DNA of 64,000 nt from Purshia tridentata (GCA_003254885.1 QANT01007733.1:52438-116437), one strand, 5' to 3'; positions 22,434 to 36,806 are shown, counted from the stretch's first letter. Made by a program: numbers and translations. Notes: a model not told the origin generated them from the letters alone.

Positions 22434-25096
22434 ATGAGTGACAATTTGATGGAGAAAGTGAGTGCTTTTGGTGAACGCCTCAAGATCGAAGGGAGTGAGG
22501 TTGGCCGAAAGATGAGCGCTGGCTTGAGCTCAATGAGCTTCAAAGTGAAGGAGCTCTTCCAAGGCCCAAACCAAGCTGATAAGATCGTTGAAGATGCCAC
22601 ATCAGAGGCACTTGACGAGCCTGACTGGGCAATGAATCTTGATATTTGTGACATGATCAATACCGAAAGAGTTAACAGTGTTGAATTGATCCGTGGAATT
22701 AAAAAACGGATTATGCTGAAGAGTCCTAGGGTTCAGTACCTTGCTTTAGTACTGCTTGAAACATGTGTTAAGAACTGTGAGAAGGCATTCTCAGAGATAG
22801 CAGCTGAGAGAGTTCTGGATGAGATGGTGAAGCTGATTGATGATCCTCAGACTGTTGTTAATAATCGAAACAAGGCTTTGATTCTGATTGAAGCATGGGG
22901 GGAATCGACCGGTGAGCTTCGCTATTTGCCTGTTTACGAGGAAACGTACAAGGTACTGTAAAGTTTTGGTGCCTGTTCATATCTTGTACATATTATGTAG
23001 CTGCGGACGCTTACACGAACCTGCTTTAGCTTTGAGTTTATTGAATCTTTGAGTTTTACTTGTGTCATATCAATTTTATGCGGCCATATGCTGTGGAATC
23101 TTGCTTAAGCTAGCTTACATGGATGAATTTCATATATGGCGTAGCATTATAAAGGAGGTCTGAAACTCTGAAGTTTCATTGTTTTGGATCCTCTTTGAGT
23201 TAACATCACCAAGGGAAGTGAAACTACACTACAAACTTTGACCCAAGGTTCCCTGAGCCACGATTACAGCTCATTTTGATAAATTCTAGGGAACACACAA
23301 TTTAGCCATGGTACTTAAGAGAACATAAATAAAATTACATTGCCAGCTCACCTGTGCAAAGGAACACAATACTAGGATTGAGTAAGAACTTGAGTTAACT
23401 CGCAGAGGATCCTGTTCAGGCCTGAAATTGAAAGTATACCATATTTCAGAGTTTTTGTGGCCTTTATGCTAGCGTTTTCCCCAACTTTTTTCTTTTGTAG
23501 CCTCCATCACAAGGTTCGGTGTAATGCAGTTGTTGACTCTATATTGCTGATGTTTGAAGTTGCCGTTTCATGCTATTTATACTTTTATGCTTGGACCATT
23601 TCTATTTCAGAGTTTAAAATCAAGGGGTATTCGGTTCCCTGGTCGTGACAATGAGAGTTTGGCACCAATTTTCACTCCCCCTCGTTCAGCTTCAGCTTTA
23701 GAGTCAGATGCTGGTCATTCCCAGCAGATTCCACGTGATATTCCTGTACAAAGCTTTACTGCGGAACAAACAAAGGAAGCATTTGACGTTGCAAGAAACA
23801 GTATTGAGCTTCTTACTACTGTTTTTTCTTCTTCACCACAACAAGATGCCTTGGAGGTAATTTTTTCTTGTTTTGTCACTTGCATATTCTATTTGAATCC
23901 TGATATTAAATTTATAATATATGGAATTTCCATAACTACTTATTGTGAGATGCATGGAACTTTCTTTCCTGTGATATCTAAAGCTCAATATACTTTTTCT
24001 TATGGGGGCTAGACAACTTTTAGGGGCGCCACTTGCACTCAATCCTAAAACGGGCCCTTGGAAATAGGCGGATTTGCCACTGGGCTGTTCCACAGGGACA
24101 TGTACATGAATGAACTTGTAAATTTATAGCAGTTTTTCACATTGGGATATTTTTATGGAATGCATTGCAATGTCACATCTGTCGGGTTAAATATCGAGCT
24201 GTTAACCATCAAGAGCTTGCTGCTTTGGTTTTTCTGCATTCATTGTTTTGAATGAAATTGTGGGACCAATTGCCTTCTGGGCTTCAGTCTAGAGCCCAGT
24301 GGCATTGGTTGACCTTAAAACAAATGTATGCCATGGAGACAGCCGTGCAAAGTTGATTGTACTCTAGTACAGGGTCAGCCCAAAAAGGAATAAGAAATCC
24401 TGATGCAATTACAAGGTTGTATGAGATCAGATGTTCTCTCATGCGATGTGCTTGCATACTACATTTCATTTGACACCGTTATAATAAAGTTTTGTTAGTC
24501 TATGCCTTGAGGATGGACAGTATCTGCATTTTGCACTTTGAGAACTCTAAATCTTTGGCATGCTACATATTTTTGTTCCAGAGTAACTAGTTATCTATAT
24601 TTTTAAACTAAGAACTAAATCTGTTGCTAGCAAAAGTGATATGGATTAAATGTTCTTGTCCCATTGGCAGGATGACTTGACAACCACACTTGTACAACAG
24701 TGCCGTCATTGTCTATCCACTGTCCAGAGAATTATAGAGACGGCCGGAGAGAATGAGGCCTTGCTGTTTGAAGCGTTGAATGTGAATGATGAGATCCATA
24801 AAGTTCTAACCAAGTATGAACAACTGGCTAAGCCTTCGGTTGTTACAGCTGAGCCTGAACCTGCAATGATACCAGTTTCTGCTGAGCCTGATGAATCACC
24901 AAGTCATGCAAAAGAGGATTCCTTGATTAGAAAGCCAGCTGCTTCTCGAGGTGGTGCTCATGCAGGGAGCAATGATGACATGATGGATGATCTTGATGAG
25001 ATGATATTTGGCAAGAAAGGTGGAGGTTCATCTGAAGGAGGCCAAGATCCAAAGAAGCAGCAGCCACCGTCAAAGGATGATCTGATAAGCTTTTGA
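22434..25096 (+). CDS. TOM1-like (TOL) ubiquitin-receptor protein with VHS and GAT domains
   Basis: Three coding exons (22434-22952, 23611-23856, 24671-25096) give 396 residues. A leader intron ends at 22398. Residues from about 45 to 175 form a VHS domain (DKIVEDATSEALDEPDWAMN start, then IKKRIMLKSPRVQYLAL), and residues about 225-310 form the GAT domain. The C-terminal 90 residues are disordered and end in KDDLISF. Plant TOL proteins bind ubiquitinated cargo and replace ESCRT-0 in sorting membrane proteins such as PIN auxin carriers to the vacuole. The size, with no long Q-rich tail, suits the shorter members (TOL1/TOL2). A basic N-terminal region (MEKVSAFGERLKIEGSEVG) is also typical of the short group. 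The start at 22434 gives the conserved MSDNLMEKV. Confidence 0.92.
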
Positions 25097-25843
25097 GCTG
25101 ATCTAGACTTGTACTTGGCAGGAGAACTGTGGTGGTGTCAATACCAGGCTATTTAGATGTTGAATGTTGGAGACGATGAAGTTTGATTTTTAAAGATATC
25201 TCATCTTCATGAACGTTATAAATTTTATTTTCTTTTATTTTCTTTTTTTTTTAGTACATCGACCATTGTTTCTGCACATTTTGTGTAAGTAATTCTTGTT
25301 AAATTTGGATGCATAGTCACCTGATGGAGTTATATACGTATCTATATTTGAAGTATAGTGTGGTGTATGTTCCGTGACAGTGTGACACTGACACGGGTAC
25401 TTGGAACTTGCCAAGTTTGTTGGCTGGTAATCTGAATAGTTTCTGTGTCACTCATTTCCCTTTTCAAAATTAATAAACGTTTTTGTGCAGAAAACCGATA
25501 AAGACTCCCATATTTTGCTCTCTTAATCAGGATTATTTTTGTACCTCTCAATTAGAAATTAGAATAACTTTATTTATTCAGTGTCAGTCACTAACCTGTA
25601 GTCTTGTGGTGTGTACGAGTAAGTGCAAGTCGGCATTCATTCTTGCAAGTTGTGGATAAATAAAACATAAACTAAACAACACATTAGTTGGTAAATGGTA
25701 ATTAGTATAGTGACTGATATAAGAATTGAGATAGAGAAAATAACAGGCTCACGGCAGAACCAGTGATGGGAAGCACAACTACAGTCCCACTTGGAGATTT
25801 TGTGTGAGTGAGTCTGAGAAACACACAACACAAAGAAACGACA
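25097..25843. other. TOL 3' UTR and ARAD1 upstream region
   Basis: The left part is 3' UTR of the TOM1-like gene; the right part should hold the promoter and leader of the arabinosyltransferase gene. No gene is seen between them. Confidence 0.5.
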
Positions 25844-28718
25844 ATGGCTGGAAAGCTAAGCACAAGATCCAAATCCCCTCTTCTTCTGTTTTCCCTGGTT
25901 CTCGTCGCCCTCTCCCTCCTCTTCTTCCTCTTCTCCTTCCACAACCCCTCCCCCTCACTCTCCGATCGAACCCTTCATTCAAATCCGATTTACAGAGCCG
26001 AGACGTCCTTCGTGGCCTCCCTGGACCGCTTCCTCCTCGCCCACAACTCCCTTCCTCCCAAGCTTCGCGGTGATCCCAAGAGCCCCAAGGAGCTCGATGA
26101 TTTGGTTTTCAAGAGCCAGACCCAGAGACTGTACGCAGATCCCTACTACCCGCTCACCATGCCTATTAGGGTTTACGTCTATGAGATGCCCAGCAAGTTC
26201 ACGTACGATCTGCTCTGGCTCTTCAGAAACTCATACAGGGACACCTCCAATCTCACCTCTAATGGCAGCCCCGTCCACCGCCTCATCGAGCAGGTTTCAC
26301 TTTTTACTAATTCTTTTTTGTTTTTTATTTTTTATTATTGTTATTATGGAGCCTTTGGATGCGGATGAATTGAGTCCCATGTTCCTGGGTGTTATTTGTG
26401 CGTGCAGCATTCCATCGATTACTGGCTGTGGGCGGATTTGATTGCTCCGGAGTCCGAGAGGCTGTTGAAAAGCGTAGTGAGAGTGCATCGCCCGGAGGAC
26501 GCAGACCTCTTCTACATCCCCTTCTTCACCACCATCAGCTTCTTCTTGTTGGAGAAACAGCAATGCAAAGCACTTTACAGGGTCTGACTGCACCTCCAAG
26601 GTTTACTTAGTTGCTAATGCTGAACATCAATCATACATCCCACATTGTATATCTAAATCTAGTGCACAATGAACGACTTACCCTTTCCCCTTTGAGTGTA
26701 CCTATCATTATCAACGGCTTTCATATTACTCCTTGTTATATACTAGCTTATATTGTGTTGTTATTATTATTTGTGGATGAAGGAAGTTCTCAAGTGGGTC
26801 ACCGATCAACCTGCCTGGAACCGATCCCAAGGAAGGGATCACATACTTCCGGTCCATCATCCTTGGTCTTTTAAGTCCGTTCGCAGGTTCATGAAGAATG
26901 CAATTTGGCTGCTTCCTGATATGGACTCCACAGGCAACTGGTGATTATTTAAATGGATAACATTTCTAAATTCCATCATTATATATTAGTTCAAGCTGGA
27001 TTATTAAGTCTCTTTTGTTCTACTTTTAGGTACAAGCCAGGACAAGTTTTTCTGGAGAAAGATCTAATTCTTCCTTACGTTCCCAATGTTTATCTCTGTG
27101 ATGCGAGATGCATGTCTGAGACGCAATCCAAGAGAACCACACTGCTCTTTTTTCGTGGCCGGCTTAAAAGAAATGCTGTAAGAATTTTGACCTGTTAATG
27201 GGTTTCTTTTATATTAATTCTATTGATTTGTTTTGGACCTGTTGGAAACTTGGAAGTAAATATAATAAAGATTAAGAATTTGTTGGAGATAACATATGTC
27301 TAACCTTGCTGGGCACCTGGTTTTTAAAGCTTGCCTCAATGTACAGATTCTAACATATCCCTATATATATCTTGATTCCTATTCCTAGGAGATAGGAAAG
27401 TTGGGGAGTTTACTTTGGACATGGAAGGGTGTTTTTTCATTTATAACCACCCTATGGATTTACGGTGGGAGAAAGCTTCTTCCCATTTTTTAATTAAAAA
27501 GCTCATATTCTTATTTGCATGCGCAAAAATTGTATTTTAAAAGGTGTAGTAGTTTATAGTGATCTACTTTCAGGGGGGGAAGATACGTGCAAAACTTGTG
27601 GCAGAACTAAGTGGTGCGGAGGGTGTGTCTATAGAGGAGGGGACAGCTGGAGAGGCAGGGAAAGCAGCAGCTCAGAATGGAATGCGCAAGTAAAATTATT
27701 TGGATCCTTACTCTGTTTTGTGATGTAATTTTGATGTTACTTTTTTAACCCAGTCGAGTTACTTTCTTTGTCAGGTCTATCTTTTGCTTAAATCCAGCTG
27801 GTGATACTCCATCCTCTGCTAGATTGTTTGATGCGATTATTAGTGGTTGCATACCGGTCATTGTTAGTGATGAATTGGAGCTACCTTTTGAAGGAATACT
27901 AGATTATAGGAAGGTATGTACAACTAAATATTTGGTATAAGATAGATTGGGCCAGTAGATAACTGCTCACACCTTGTACGGTTGGCCTTATACTCAGTGT
28001 ACTCAGTAGTTTCTTTTTATCTTTGCCTACAGATAGCTTTATTTGTTTCTTCCAGTGATGCTGTACAACCAGGTTGGCTATTAACATTTCTTAGAAATAT
28101 TAGCCCTGCTCAACTTGAAGAAATGCATCAGAATCTTGCCAAGGTATGTGACTGCACAATTGAAGTGCTTGTTTTGTTAAACATTATTTTGTTGCTGCTG
28201 CTATTTGTACATCTCTTTGAAATATTGTGGATGTTATAGCATCAGAATCTGGGTTATTTTAGGTTCTTGGATCAGAGATATTATATGTTATTATGGCATT
28301 TTCTGTTGGATGTTACTGAGGTAACGAGATACATCTTTGAGGGGACTGACTTTGTAATTTGCATTTTTCCAGTACTCGAGGCATTTCATATGGTCCAGTC
28401 CAGCTCAGCCCTTGGGTCCAGAAGACTTGGTTTGGAGAATGGTATGATTTTCTTGCTGCTTCATAAAATGTTGGCGCACAAAAGTGTGTTCACATATGTG
28501 CATACGTATGCTTGCTTGCTCACACAAGCAAGAAGCCTAAGCCTAGGTTTAGAATTATTGATTTAGTGTTGTTCCTGGTGCAACAGATGGCTGGTAAGTT
28601 GGTGAACATCAAGCTTCACACTCAGAGATCTCAACGTGTGGTGAAAGAGTCGAGAAGCATATGCATTTGTGATTGCAAGCGTCCCAACTCTACAACCTCA
28701 GGTCACTTATTGTTGTAA
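25844..28718 (+). CDS. ARAD1: Probable arabinosyltransferase ARAD1 (GT47 exostosin family)
   Basis: Nine exons (25844-26293, 26408-26581, 26783-26940, 27030-27177, 27574-27689, 27775-27913, 28033-28143, 28373-28441, 28587-28718) give 498 residues. It is a type II Golgi membrane protein: a short basic N terminus, a single membrane segment at about residues 13-32, then a stem and the exostosin domain from about 105 to 440. Family landmarks are [71 protein letters not shown] and [25 protein letters not shown]1 is implicated in making the arabinan side chains of rhamnogalacturonan I pectin. The match runs through the C terminus ([20 protein letters not shown]). The start at 25844 gives the conserved short N terminus; an upstream in-frame codon at 25808 is not ATG. 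Confidence 0.92.
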
Positions 28719-31607
28719 TTATTTGCTGCTTACTCGTCTTTTTCGTGTATGAATGTACGACAGGGTGATTCTAATGTACTGCTCTTGTGCTGTCTAATTC
28801 TTTGGCTATTGTGAGAACTGAGAACTGAGAACTGTGAACTGACTATATTATTTATAGTGGATTTTATGGAATACACACTGCCCTTATATAGATATCGACC
28901 GATTTGCTTCTCTATGATTTGTAGCAAGGCAAAGCTATTGCCTATTTAACAAAGCAAAAGACACAATTATTTCAAGGTAGTAGTTGCTGTGTTGGCGTGA
29001 ACCAACCGAATAGAATGTGAAATAAAGGATCGGCCATAGCCCATGGATTTTGGGGTCACCGCTGAGCCCAGCCCAATATGATGATTCTCATTCTGAGTTG
29101 CCGTTATCCGTTGGAAAAAGAGAACGTTGATATTAATGCTGTCAACTTCAAATTTCAAATGTTTTATAAAAAGGCATCTTAAAAAGACCAACAAAGGAAA
29201 AGGATGCGGTAAAGGCGTAGGAGGATGAGTGCAATAGTGCATGCATGTGCTATGCCTACAGGGGCCCCACACGCTCATCACCTTAACTAAGACAAACCTT
29301 GGACGTGCCAAACATTAAATTGGAATTTGCTCTTAGTAATCCTATTTCCAAATTTTTTTTAATTTTTTTTTTATATTATAGATAAACGAGCGATTTTAAT
29401 GGCCAACCTCCACACAATTTTTTAATAAAAGAAATCACTCACTTAAATATGGGTGTGTCAAGCAATTGTTTTGGTCCAAATAGAAGCTCCCAAAATCCTA
29501 CGTCGTCCATCTTTTTGTGAAATTTTTGTTTTCATTTTGCTAAATAAAATTATTTAAGAACAAATCAAAGGAAACGTCATGGCAACCATTACCAATTATA
29601 GGAAAGAGCAAGTGAGAACAACAGAGAATCGAAAGTAAGAACGTGGGACACGTGGCACCCCAGTATTGGACAACACGCTTAACGTTGAGCAAGTGACTTT
29701 CCTTAACTTACATGATTACCATCTCATATGAATCTCAACTCAATAATACAGGTCCGGTGACAACTACAATTTCACACGCCTTTTTCTTTATTTATTCATT
29801 TTATTGGACAACACGCTTAAAAACAGCTCAACAAACATCTGGTCAATATTTTCCTCGATGATAAAAAAAAAAGAAGGTAATTTTCTTGCTGAAATAAAAG
29901 AAAGAAAGAGAAAGACATGCATTGTGTCCCAGCTTTTACTCTAATCTATATTAGGCAAGAAGCATCATATCGTATTAATATATATCTTATTTTTATATGC
30001 TGACTTCAATATGTTATTATTGTTCTTAAAAGAAAAAAAGGCTTATGTTATTATTATTCATACGGGTGAATTCAATAAGGGCATGTTCCAAGTACTTATT
30101 GTTTAGTAGCATATGATGTACACAAGAATTTTGATAGATCAACAGAACCTAATCAAAATTAATAGTAGAAACCATTATGACCTCTTTGATAGGTCGCATC
30201 CGACTAGATATATTATGAACATTTTTAATGTTGTTGGATGAAGTGTTTAATCTCATGGACCAAATGAAATCTAGCTCATTAATACTACATATTTATACAA
30301 AAATGAAGAGCATCACGTGCCTACTTGGTAACTTTTATCTGACCCCCCTCCCCCCCCCGGCGGCGCGTATGCATTAGTCGCGTAGAAATAAAAAATTGAA
30401 AGGGGAAGGAAAAAGGGATTTGTAAGGTAAGAAAATAAGAAATGTTCTTTTGGATTTATAGAATATTCGTGTCCAAAACCTACTGCATAACCTTGTGATG
30501 TTGTCCAAATTAATAATTAAAGACAAAAACTGGTGAGGGTGAGAGTGAGAGTGAGTCAGAGAGCGATTTCTTATTAAAATAAAATAGGAGAGTGGAGACA
30601 CCTAAACCCACACTGTCAAGCAGTAACGCCATATATATATCTGTGAGCCGGCCATCCACCGCTTGCAACACTCAGAACTCAGAACCTTCGCTTTCCCATC
30701 ATATCAATCAAATATCATTCCAAAATAAATAACCAAATAATGAATTTAAAAGAATAGGAATCCATCAATCATGGGCTATTAGTGCTACTCCTGCTCACGA
30801 CTAAGTCCCAAACTCGTTTAATTATCTCTTGCTCTTTACTCTTTAGCCCTCACGCAACGGACACATGGAGAGCCGACCTACACACTCCCTTTGAATTGAA
30901 CAATTCCCATCACGTTCAGACAATCTTCTTTCGTTTGCGCTCTCACTCCGATCTGAAACAATACTTGAACCATCAACCATATATAAAACCAAGGTAAACT
31001 ACTCTCTCTTACTTTGACCACTGCCTCATCTCTTTCAGTTTCAGACATCCCCCATTTTTTCTCCACTAGAGAAAAATTAAAAGTTCAGAGCTTTTGTTTT
31101 TGTTTTTGCTGCTCTGTTTGGCTGCTTCACAAAAGCTGACATTGGATTTCTCTTGGGTTTTACTCGGTCCATATGTGATGTGGGTTTTTAGTGTACTTGC
31201 TTTTTCGTGATTTGGGTTTAAAGATACAAGCTTATGCTTCCGATGGCGTCAAATCTGATATAAACAGTTGATACTTTAATTCTCAAGTGATTTTCTTAGC
31301 ACACAAGCACAAGGTTTGAAGATTCATAGATGACTACTCCTTTATACTCCTTCAAAATTTCTGCAACAACAAGTTTATACTCTGTCTGCTAAGAATATAC
31401 AGAATAGGGCTAGAGTTTGACAGCTGTGTTGCTCAGTTTATGTGTACAACTGAGGCTAAAGATTTAAAAGTTTACTAGATCTGTTGATAAGTATGTACTT
31501 TTAACATTCTTTTTATTCTGTTTACGATTATGCTAATGGAGTTTGAATTTCTTTTGCTTTGTGGAAAATTTAGGAACTAAGGATAAATCTCTGGTAGTGG
31601 TTCAAAC
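28719..31607. other. Long intergenic region and CSLD3 5' leader
   Basis: After the ARAD1 3' UTR the sequence is AT-rich spacer. A 19-base direct repeat occurs at 29664-29682 and 29802-29820, and a G-box CACGTG lies at 29649-29654. A C-rich run is at about 30344-30358. From about 30660 the likely CSLD3 leader begins, with a TATA-like run near 30632-30641. A leader intron is suggested by a GTAAAC donor at 30994 and an acceptor at 31572-31573. No other gene is supported. Confidence 0.5.
29664..29820 (+). repeat. Pair of exact 19-base direct repeats
   Basis: TATTGGACAACACGCTTAA occurs at 29664-29682 and again at 29802-29820, 138 bases apart. The DNA between is not otherwise repeated as far as I can see, so this looks like a short duplicated piece. 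Confidence 0.7.
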
Positions 31608-34600
31608 ATGGCATCCAGATCATTCAAGGCAAGCCGATCAAATCTATCATCAAACTCTGATATGACCGATGGATATAACAAGCCTCCAATGCCTCCCACT
31701 GTAACATTTGCCCGGAGAACTTCCTCAGGTCGCTACATCAGCTACTCAAGGGATGATCTTGATAGTGAAATTGGGAGTGGTGACTTTATGAACTATACAG
31801 TGCAAGTACCACAAACCCCAGACAACCAACCCATGGATCCATCCATCTCACAGAAGGTTGAAGAGCAATATGTGTCTAACTCGCTTTTTACTGGTGGGTT
31901 CAATAGTGTTACGCGAGCTCATCTTATGGACAAGGTGATCGAATCTGAAACAAACCATCCTCAGATGGCTGGTGCTAAAGGGTCATCATGTGCAATTCCT
32001 GGGTGTGATGCAAAGGTGATGAGTGATGAACGTGGATTGGATATTCTTCCTTGTGAGTGTGATTTTAAAATATGTCGGGATTGCTATATAGATGCTGTGA
32101 AAACAGGGGGCGGTATTTGCCCCGGATGCAAGGAACCATACAAGAACACAGATTTGGATGAAATGGCTGTGGATAATGCACGGCCACCGCTTCCCCTTCC
32201 TCTTCCAAACGGGATGTCTAAAAACGAGAGGAGGCTGTCACTGATGAAGTCAACAAAGTCAGTGCTGATGAGGAGTCAAACTGGGGATTTCGATCACAAC
32301 CGGTGGCTGTTCGAAACAAAGGGAACTTATGGGTATGGGAATGCCATATGGCCCAAGGAGGGAGGTTTTGGAAATGGGAAAGATGATGAAGTCACTGAAC
32401 CAACAGAGTTGATAAGCAAACCATGGAGACCACTCACTCGGAAATTAAAAATACCCGCAGCTGTCCTAAGCCCATATAGGTATATCTCTTGCCTTACTCT
32501 TGTCCTGCCCTTGTACCCCATAAGATATACTATGCTATGATGGCAATCTCATACACAAATGATACCCTTAAATTTTTACACGACCACCATGCCACATCTT
32601 TATGTCATTGAGATGCATTTCTAAAATAGGTGGTAAGAAGATCCATAGACACATGTATACCAGTCACATACCCATTGGAACATAATATGAAATTAAAAGG
32701 TGATCACATGCTGTGCTCTTACCTATGTGTCACCACATCAAAATTTAACAATCTACAATGAGCAACATCTTGTTGTTGTCCTACTGATAGATCCGTGGCT
32801 AATTGTTTATGCATGGCAGTTGCATAAATCTTTATCATGGCCTATTGTTGTGACTAAAACTAAGCTATGAATACTACTTTTTGACAAGTGCTGATTCTCT
32901 AGGAATATAGTACATATTCAACAAGAAGATGATTATTTCCTTTAATGACCTTCTAAATTTTTTTTTCTAGTTCTTACAAATGCTCTATGAATTCCAAGTT
33001 TCAGTCTCATTCAGTGTTTTCTGCCTAGTGACATTGCTCTCTGTTGCTTATGTGTTCACAGGCTTCTAATATTTGTTCGTATGGTTGTCCTTGCACTGTT
33101 TTTGGCATGGAGGGTCAACCACCCAAATAATGATGCAATCTGGCTTTGGGGAATGTCAGTAGTTTGTGAGATCTGGTTTGCTTTTTCTTGGCTTCTTGAC
33201 CAACTGCCCAAGTTCTGCCCAGTAAATCGTTCTACAGATCTTAATGTCTTGAAGGAGAAATTTGAGATGCCTAGCCCCAACAACCCCACTGGAAAATCTG
33301 ACCTTCCAGGCATTGATATCTTTGTATCCACTGCGGATCCTGATAAAGAACCACCACTCGTTACTGCAAACACTATCTTATCTATTCTAGCTACTGATTA
33401 CCCTGTTGAAAAGCTTGCTTGCTATGTTTCTGATGATGGAGGTGCCCTACTAACATTTGAGGCCATGGCAGAGGCTGCTAGTTTTGCTAATGTATGGGCC
33501 CCCTTCTGCCGTAAACATGGAATTGAGCCTAGGAATCCTGAATCGTACTTCAATTTGAAGAGGGATCCATACAAGAACAAAGTGAAATCTGACTTCGTAA
33601 AGGATCGTAGAAGGGTGAAACGTGAGTATGATGAGTTCAAGGTTCGGATTAATGGGCTGCCCGACTCTATACGCCGCCGGTCAGATGCATATCATGCTAG
33701 GGAGGAAATCAAGGCCATGAAACTTCAAAGACAGAACAGAGAGGATGAACCTGTGGAGAGTGTAAAAATTCCCAAAGCAACGTGGATGGCTGATGGAACC
33801 CACTGGCCAGGGACTTGGTTGAATGCTTCACCTGAGCATTCTAAGAGTGACCATGCTGGTATTATACAGGTATTCATCTAGTCACAGTAAACTATATTAT
33901 TATGTTCTAACTGGCAGATAGTTAAATTTTTCTGACACATGTTGCACACTTTAAGAAAAAAGGTAGACAAACATGAGGTTGAACATTTATTTGCCCTAAT
34001 GATGCAGGTGATGTTAAAACCTCCCAGTGATGAACCACTACATGGAACTGACGATGAAGCTGGGCTTGTTGACCTAACTGATGTTGATATCCGCCTTCCA
34101 ATGCTTGTTTATGTGTCTCGTGAGAAGCGTCCAGGCTATGATCACAACAAGAAAGCAGGGGCAATGAATGCCCTCGTTCGAGCTTCTGCCATTATGTCCA
34201 ATGGCCCGTTCATTCTCAACCTCGACTGTGACCATTATATTTACAACTCTCAGGCAATGAGGGAGGGAATGTGTTTCATGATGGATCGCGGAGGTGATCG
34301 CCTTTGCTATGTCCAGTTCCCTCAGAGATTTGAGGGTATTGACCCTTCGGATCGATATGCAAATCACAATACAGTCTTTTTTGATGTCAATATGCGAGCT
34401 CTTGACGGGATTCAGGGCCCAGTTTATGTCGGAACTGGATGTCTCTTTCGTAGAATTTCCCTTTATGGTTTTGACCCACCTCGATCAAAAGAACATCACC
34501 CTGGTTGTTGCAGTTGTTGCTTTTCTCGCAGGAAGCATACCTCAGTAGCCAACACCCCTGAAGAAAACCGGGCCTTAAGAATGGGTGATTCCGATGATGA

Positions 34601-35762
34601 AGAGATGAATCTCTCCCTGCTGCCTAAGAGGTTTGGGAACTCAACTTTCCTGATTGATTCAATTCCAGTGGCAGAGTTCCAAGGTCGTCCTCTTGCTGAC
34701 CACCCAGCTGTGAAGAATGGACGCCCACCCGGTGCTCTCACCATTCCTCGTGAGCTTCTTGATGCATCTACTGTTGCAGAGGCTATTAGTGTCATTTCCT
34801 GCTGGTACGAAGACAAGACTGAGTGGGGACAGCGTGTTGGGTGGATTTACGGATCAGTTACCGAAGATGTGGTCACTGGGTATAGGATGCACAACAGAGG
34901 ATGGAAATCAGTTTACTGTGTGACCAAGCGTGATGCATTCCGTGGGACTGCACCTATCAATCTTACTGATAGGCTACATCAGGTTCTCCGCTGGGCTACT
35001 GGCTCAGTTGAGATTTTCTTCTCCCGCAACAATGCCCTCCTAGCTAGCCCAAGAATGAAGCTTCTGCAAAGGATAGCATACCTCAATGTGGGTATCTACC
35101 CCTTTACCTCCATCTTCCTTATTGTCTACTGCTTCCTCCCTGCGCTTTCCCTCTTCTCTGGCCAGTTCATTGTCCAGACCCTCAATGTTACTTTCCTGAC
35201 CTATCTTTTGACCATCACTCTCACTCTATGCATGCTTGCCGTGCTTGAGATCAAATGGTCTGGCATCGAGCTAGAAGAGTGGTGGAGAAACGAGCAGTTT
35301 TGGTTGATTGGAGGGACTAGTGCCCACCTTGCTGCTGTGCTTCAGGGGCTATTGAAAGTTATTGCGGGGATTGAAATCTCTTTCACCTTGACTTCAAAAT
35401 CAGGTGGTGATGATGAGGATGATGAGTTTGCTGACCTCTATATTGTCAAATGGTCATCTCTAATGATACCGCCAATTGTTATCATGATGGTCAACTTAAT
35501 TGCAATAGCAGTTGGGTTTAGCCGAACAATATACAGTGTCATACCGCAGTGGAGCCGGTTAATTGGTGGGGTTTTTTTCAGTTTCTGGGTTTTAGCTCAT
35601 CTCTACCCTTTCGCCAAAGGGTTGATGGGGAGAAGAGGGAGGACACCCACCATTGTTTTTGTATGGTCGGGGCTCATTGCGATTACCATCTCGCTTCTTT
35701 GGGTGGCCATCAATCCCCCTGCCGGTACTAACCAAATTGGTGGATCTTTCACATTCCCCTAG
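31608..35762 (+). CDS. CSLD3: Cellulose synthase-like protein D3
   Basis: Three coding exons (31608-32479, 33062-33869, 34008-35762) encode 1144 residues, full length for CSLD. The N terminus ([15 protein letters not shown]) and the block [17 protein letters not shown] are CSLD-specific. A RING-type zinc-binding region with paired cysteines lies at about 128-174. Two N-terminal membrane spans (about 293-340) precede the GT2 catalytic region: DDG near 414, DCD near 634, the TED motif (SVTEDVVTG) and QVLRW. Six C-terminal spans follow. CSLD proteins make beta-1,4-glucan in tip-growing cells and at the cell plate; Arabidopsis CSLD3/KOJAK is needed for root-hair growth. The start gives the conserved N terminus. 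D3 over D2 is a judgement from overall wording of the N-terminal region. Confidence 0.93.
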
Positions 35763-36806
35763 TAGGTCTTAAGGCCATTCTTGGTTGTTAATCTGTTCAT
35801 TTTATATTCCTTTATTTGTTTTGTTCCTGAAAGAACAAGTTATCATGCTGGTGATTGCACTAGCAGCATGCATGTTCCGGTTCTTGTTCCCTCCCATTTG
35901 GATTTTGTCTAGCAGTACTTCACTTGGAGCAGTTTGAGCATGACTGTATGTTGCATGGGACAAAGAGATAGGGATCCATATTTGTAGTTTTCCCGGCATT
36001 GTATGATGCTTTAATCAAGTGGATAATTTGTTTGAATGTTTCGCTTTGACTTGGAAGATTAGGAATCTAAGATGCCGCTCAGATTAAAGATATATTCTTT
36101 TGTGATTAACTGAAAGTATGTATCAATTTCCTTCAATTTTTTCACACTTTCAATGTGCAATATATAGTACAGAGGACTCGGTTTTATTAGTTATTTAATG
36201 ATGAATGCTACCAGGACATTTTCCCTTCCCTAAAAAGAAGTCGCATATTCTTACATCAATGAAAGCCGAAAGAACTGACAAGTTTTTTTTTAATTTTTTT
36301 CTCTCAAGTGGTTTTGAAATTTGTTATTTTCGAAACAGAAGTTTGACCTTGCTAGTGGATGGAACTTCCAAGATCAAAACAAATTTTGGTGGTTCAACAT
36401 GAATGAATAAATATTCAAAAGAGAATGGAACCTCCTTGACTGTGTCTCTGGTAAATAAATGAAAAATAAATTGAGTTGGGAAACAACCCGTTAGAAATTT
36501 TCCACAAAAAAAAAGAGGGGGAAAAGGTCATCAAGCGAAAAGTAATCATAATACGGTAACAGTAGCCTCATGGAAATCCCTATACCTTGAATACTGGTAA
36601 GCACAAAAGGCGTGGAAGTGAGTTGTTGAAGCAGCAGAGTTGCATGTCTTAGCAAATCCAATACATTAGCACACCAAATTAAAGTGATTAACAGATCTGA
36701 CTTCAGCCCCTTGATAAACCAATACATTATAACACCAAATTAAGCTAGCTAGAGATGACATGCAAGTGATCAGCTAAACCCATTTAGGCATTTAGGCACT
36801 TAGAAG
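35763..36806. other. CSLD3 3' UTR and spacer before the FAS1 gene
   Basis: The first roughly 280 bases are probably CSLD3 3' UTR. The rest is AT-rich spacer and promoter of the FAS1-domain gene. No ORF with family features is seen. Confidence 0.5.

Noticed and set aside
33922-34367. Antisense frames over CSLD3
   Set aside because: Overlap the catalytic region of a full-length CSLD protein and lack independent features.
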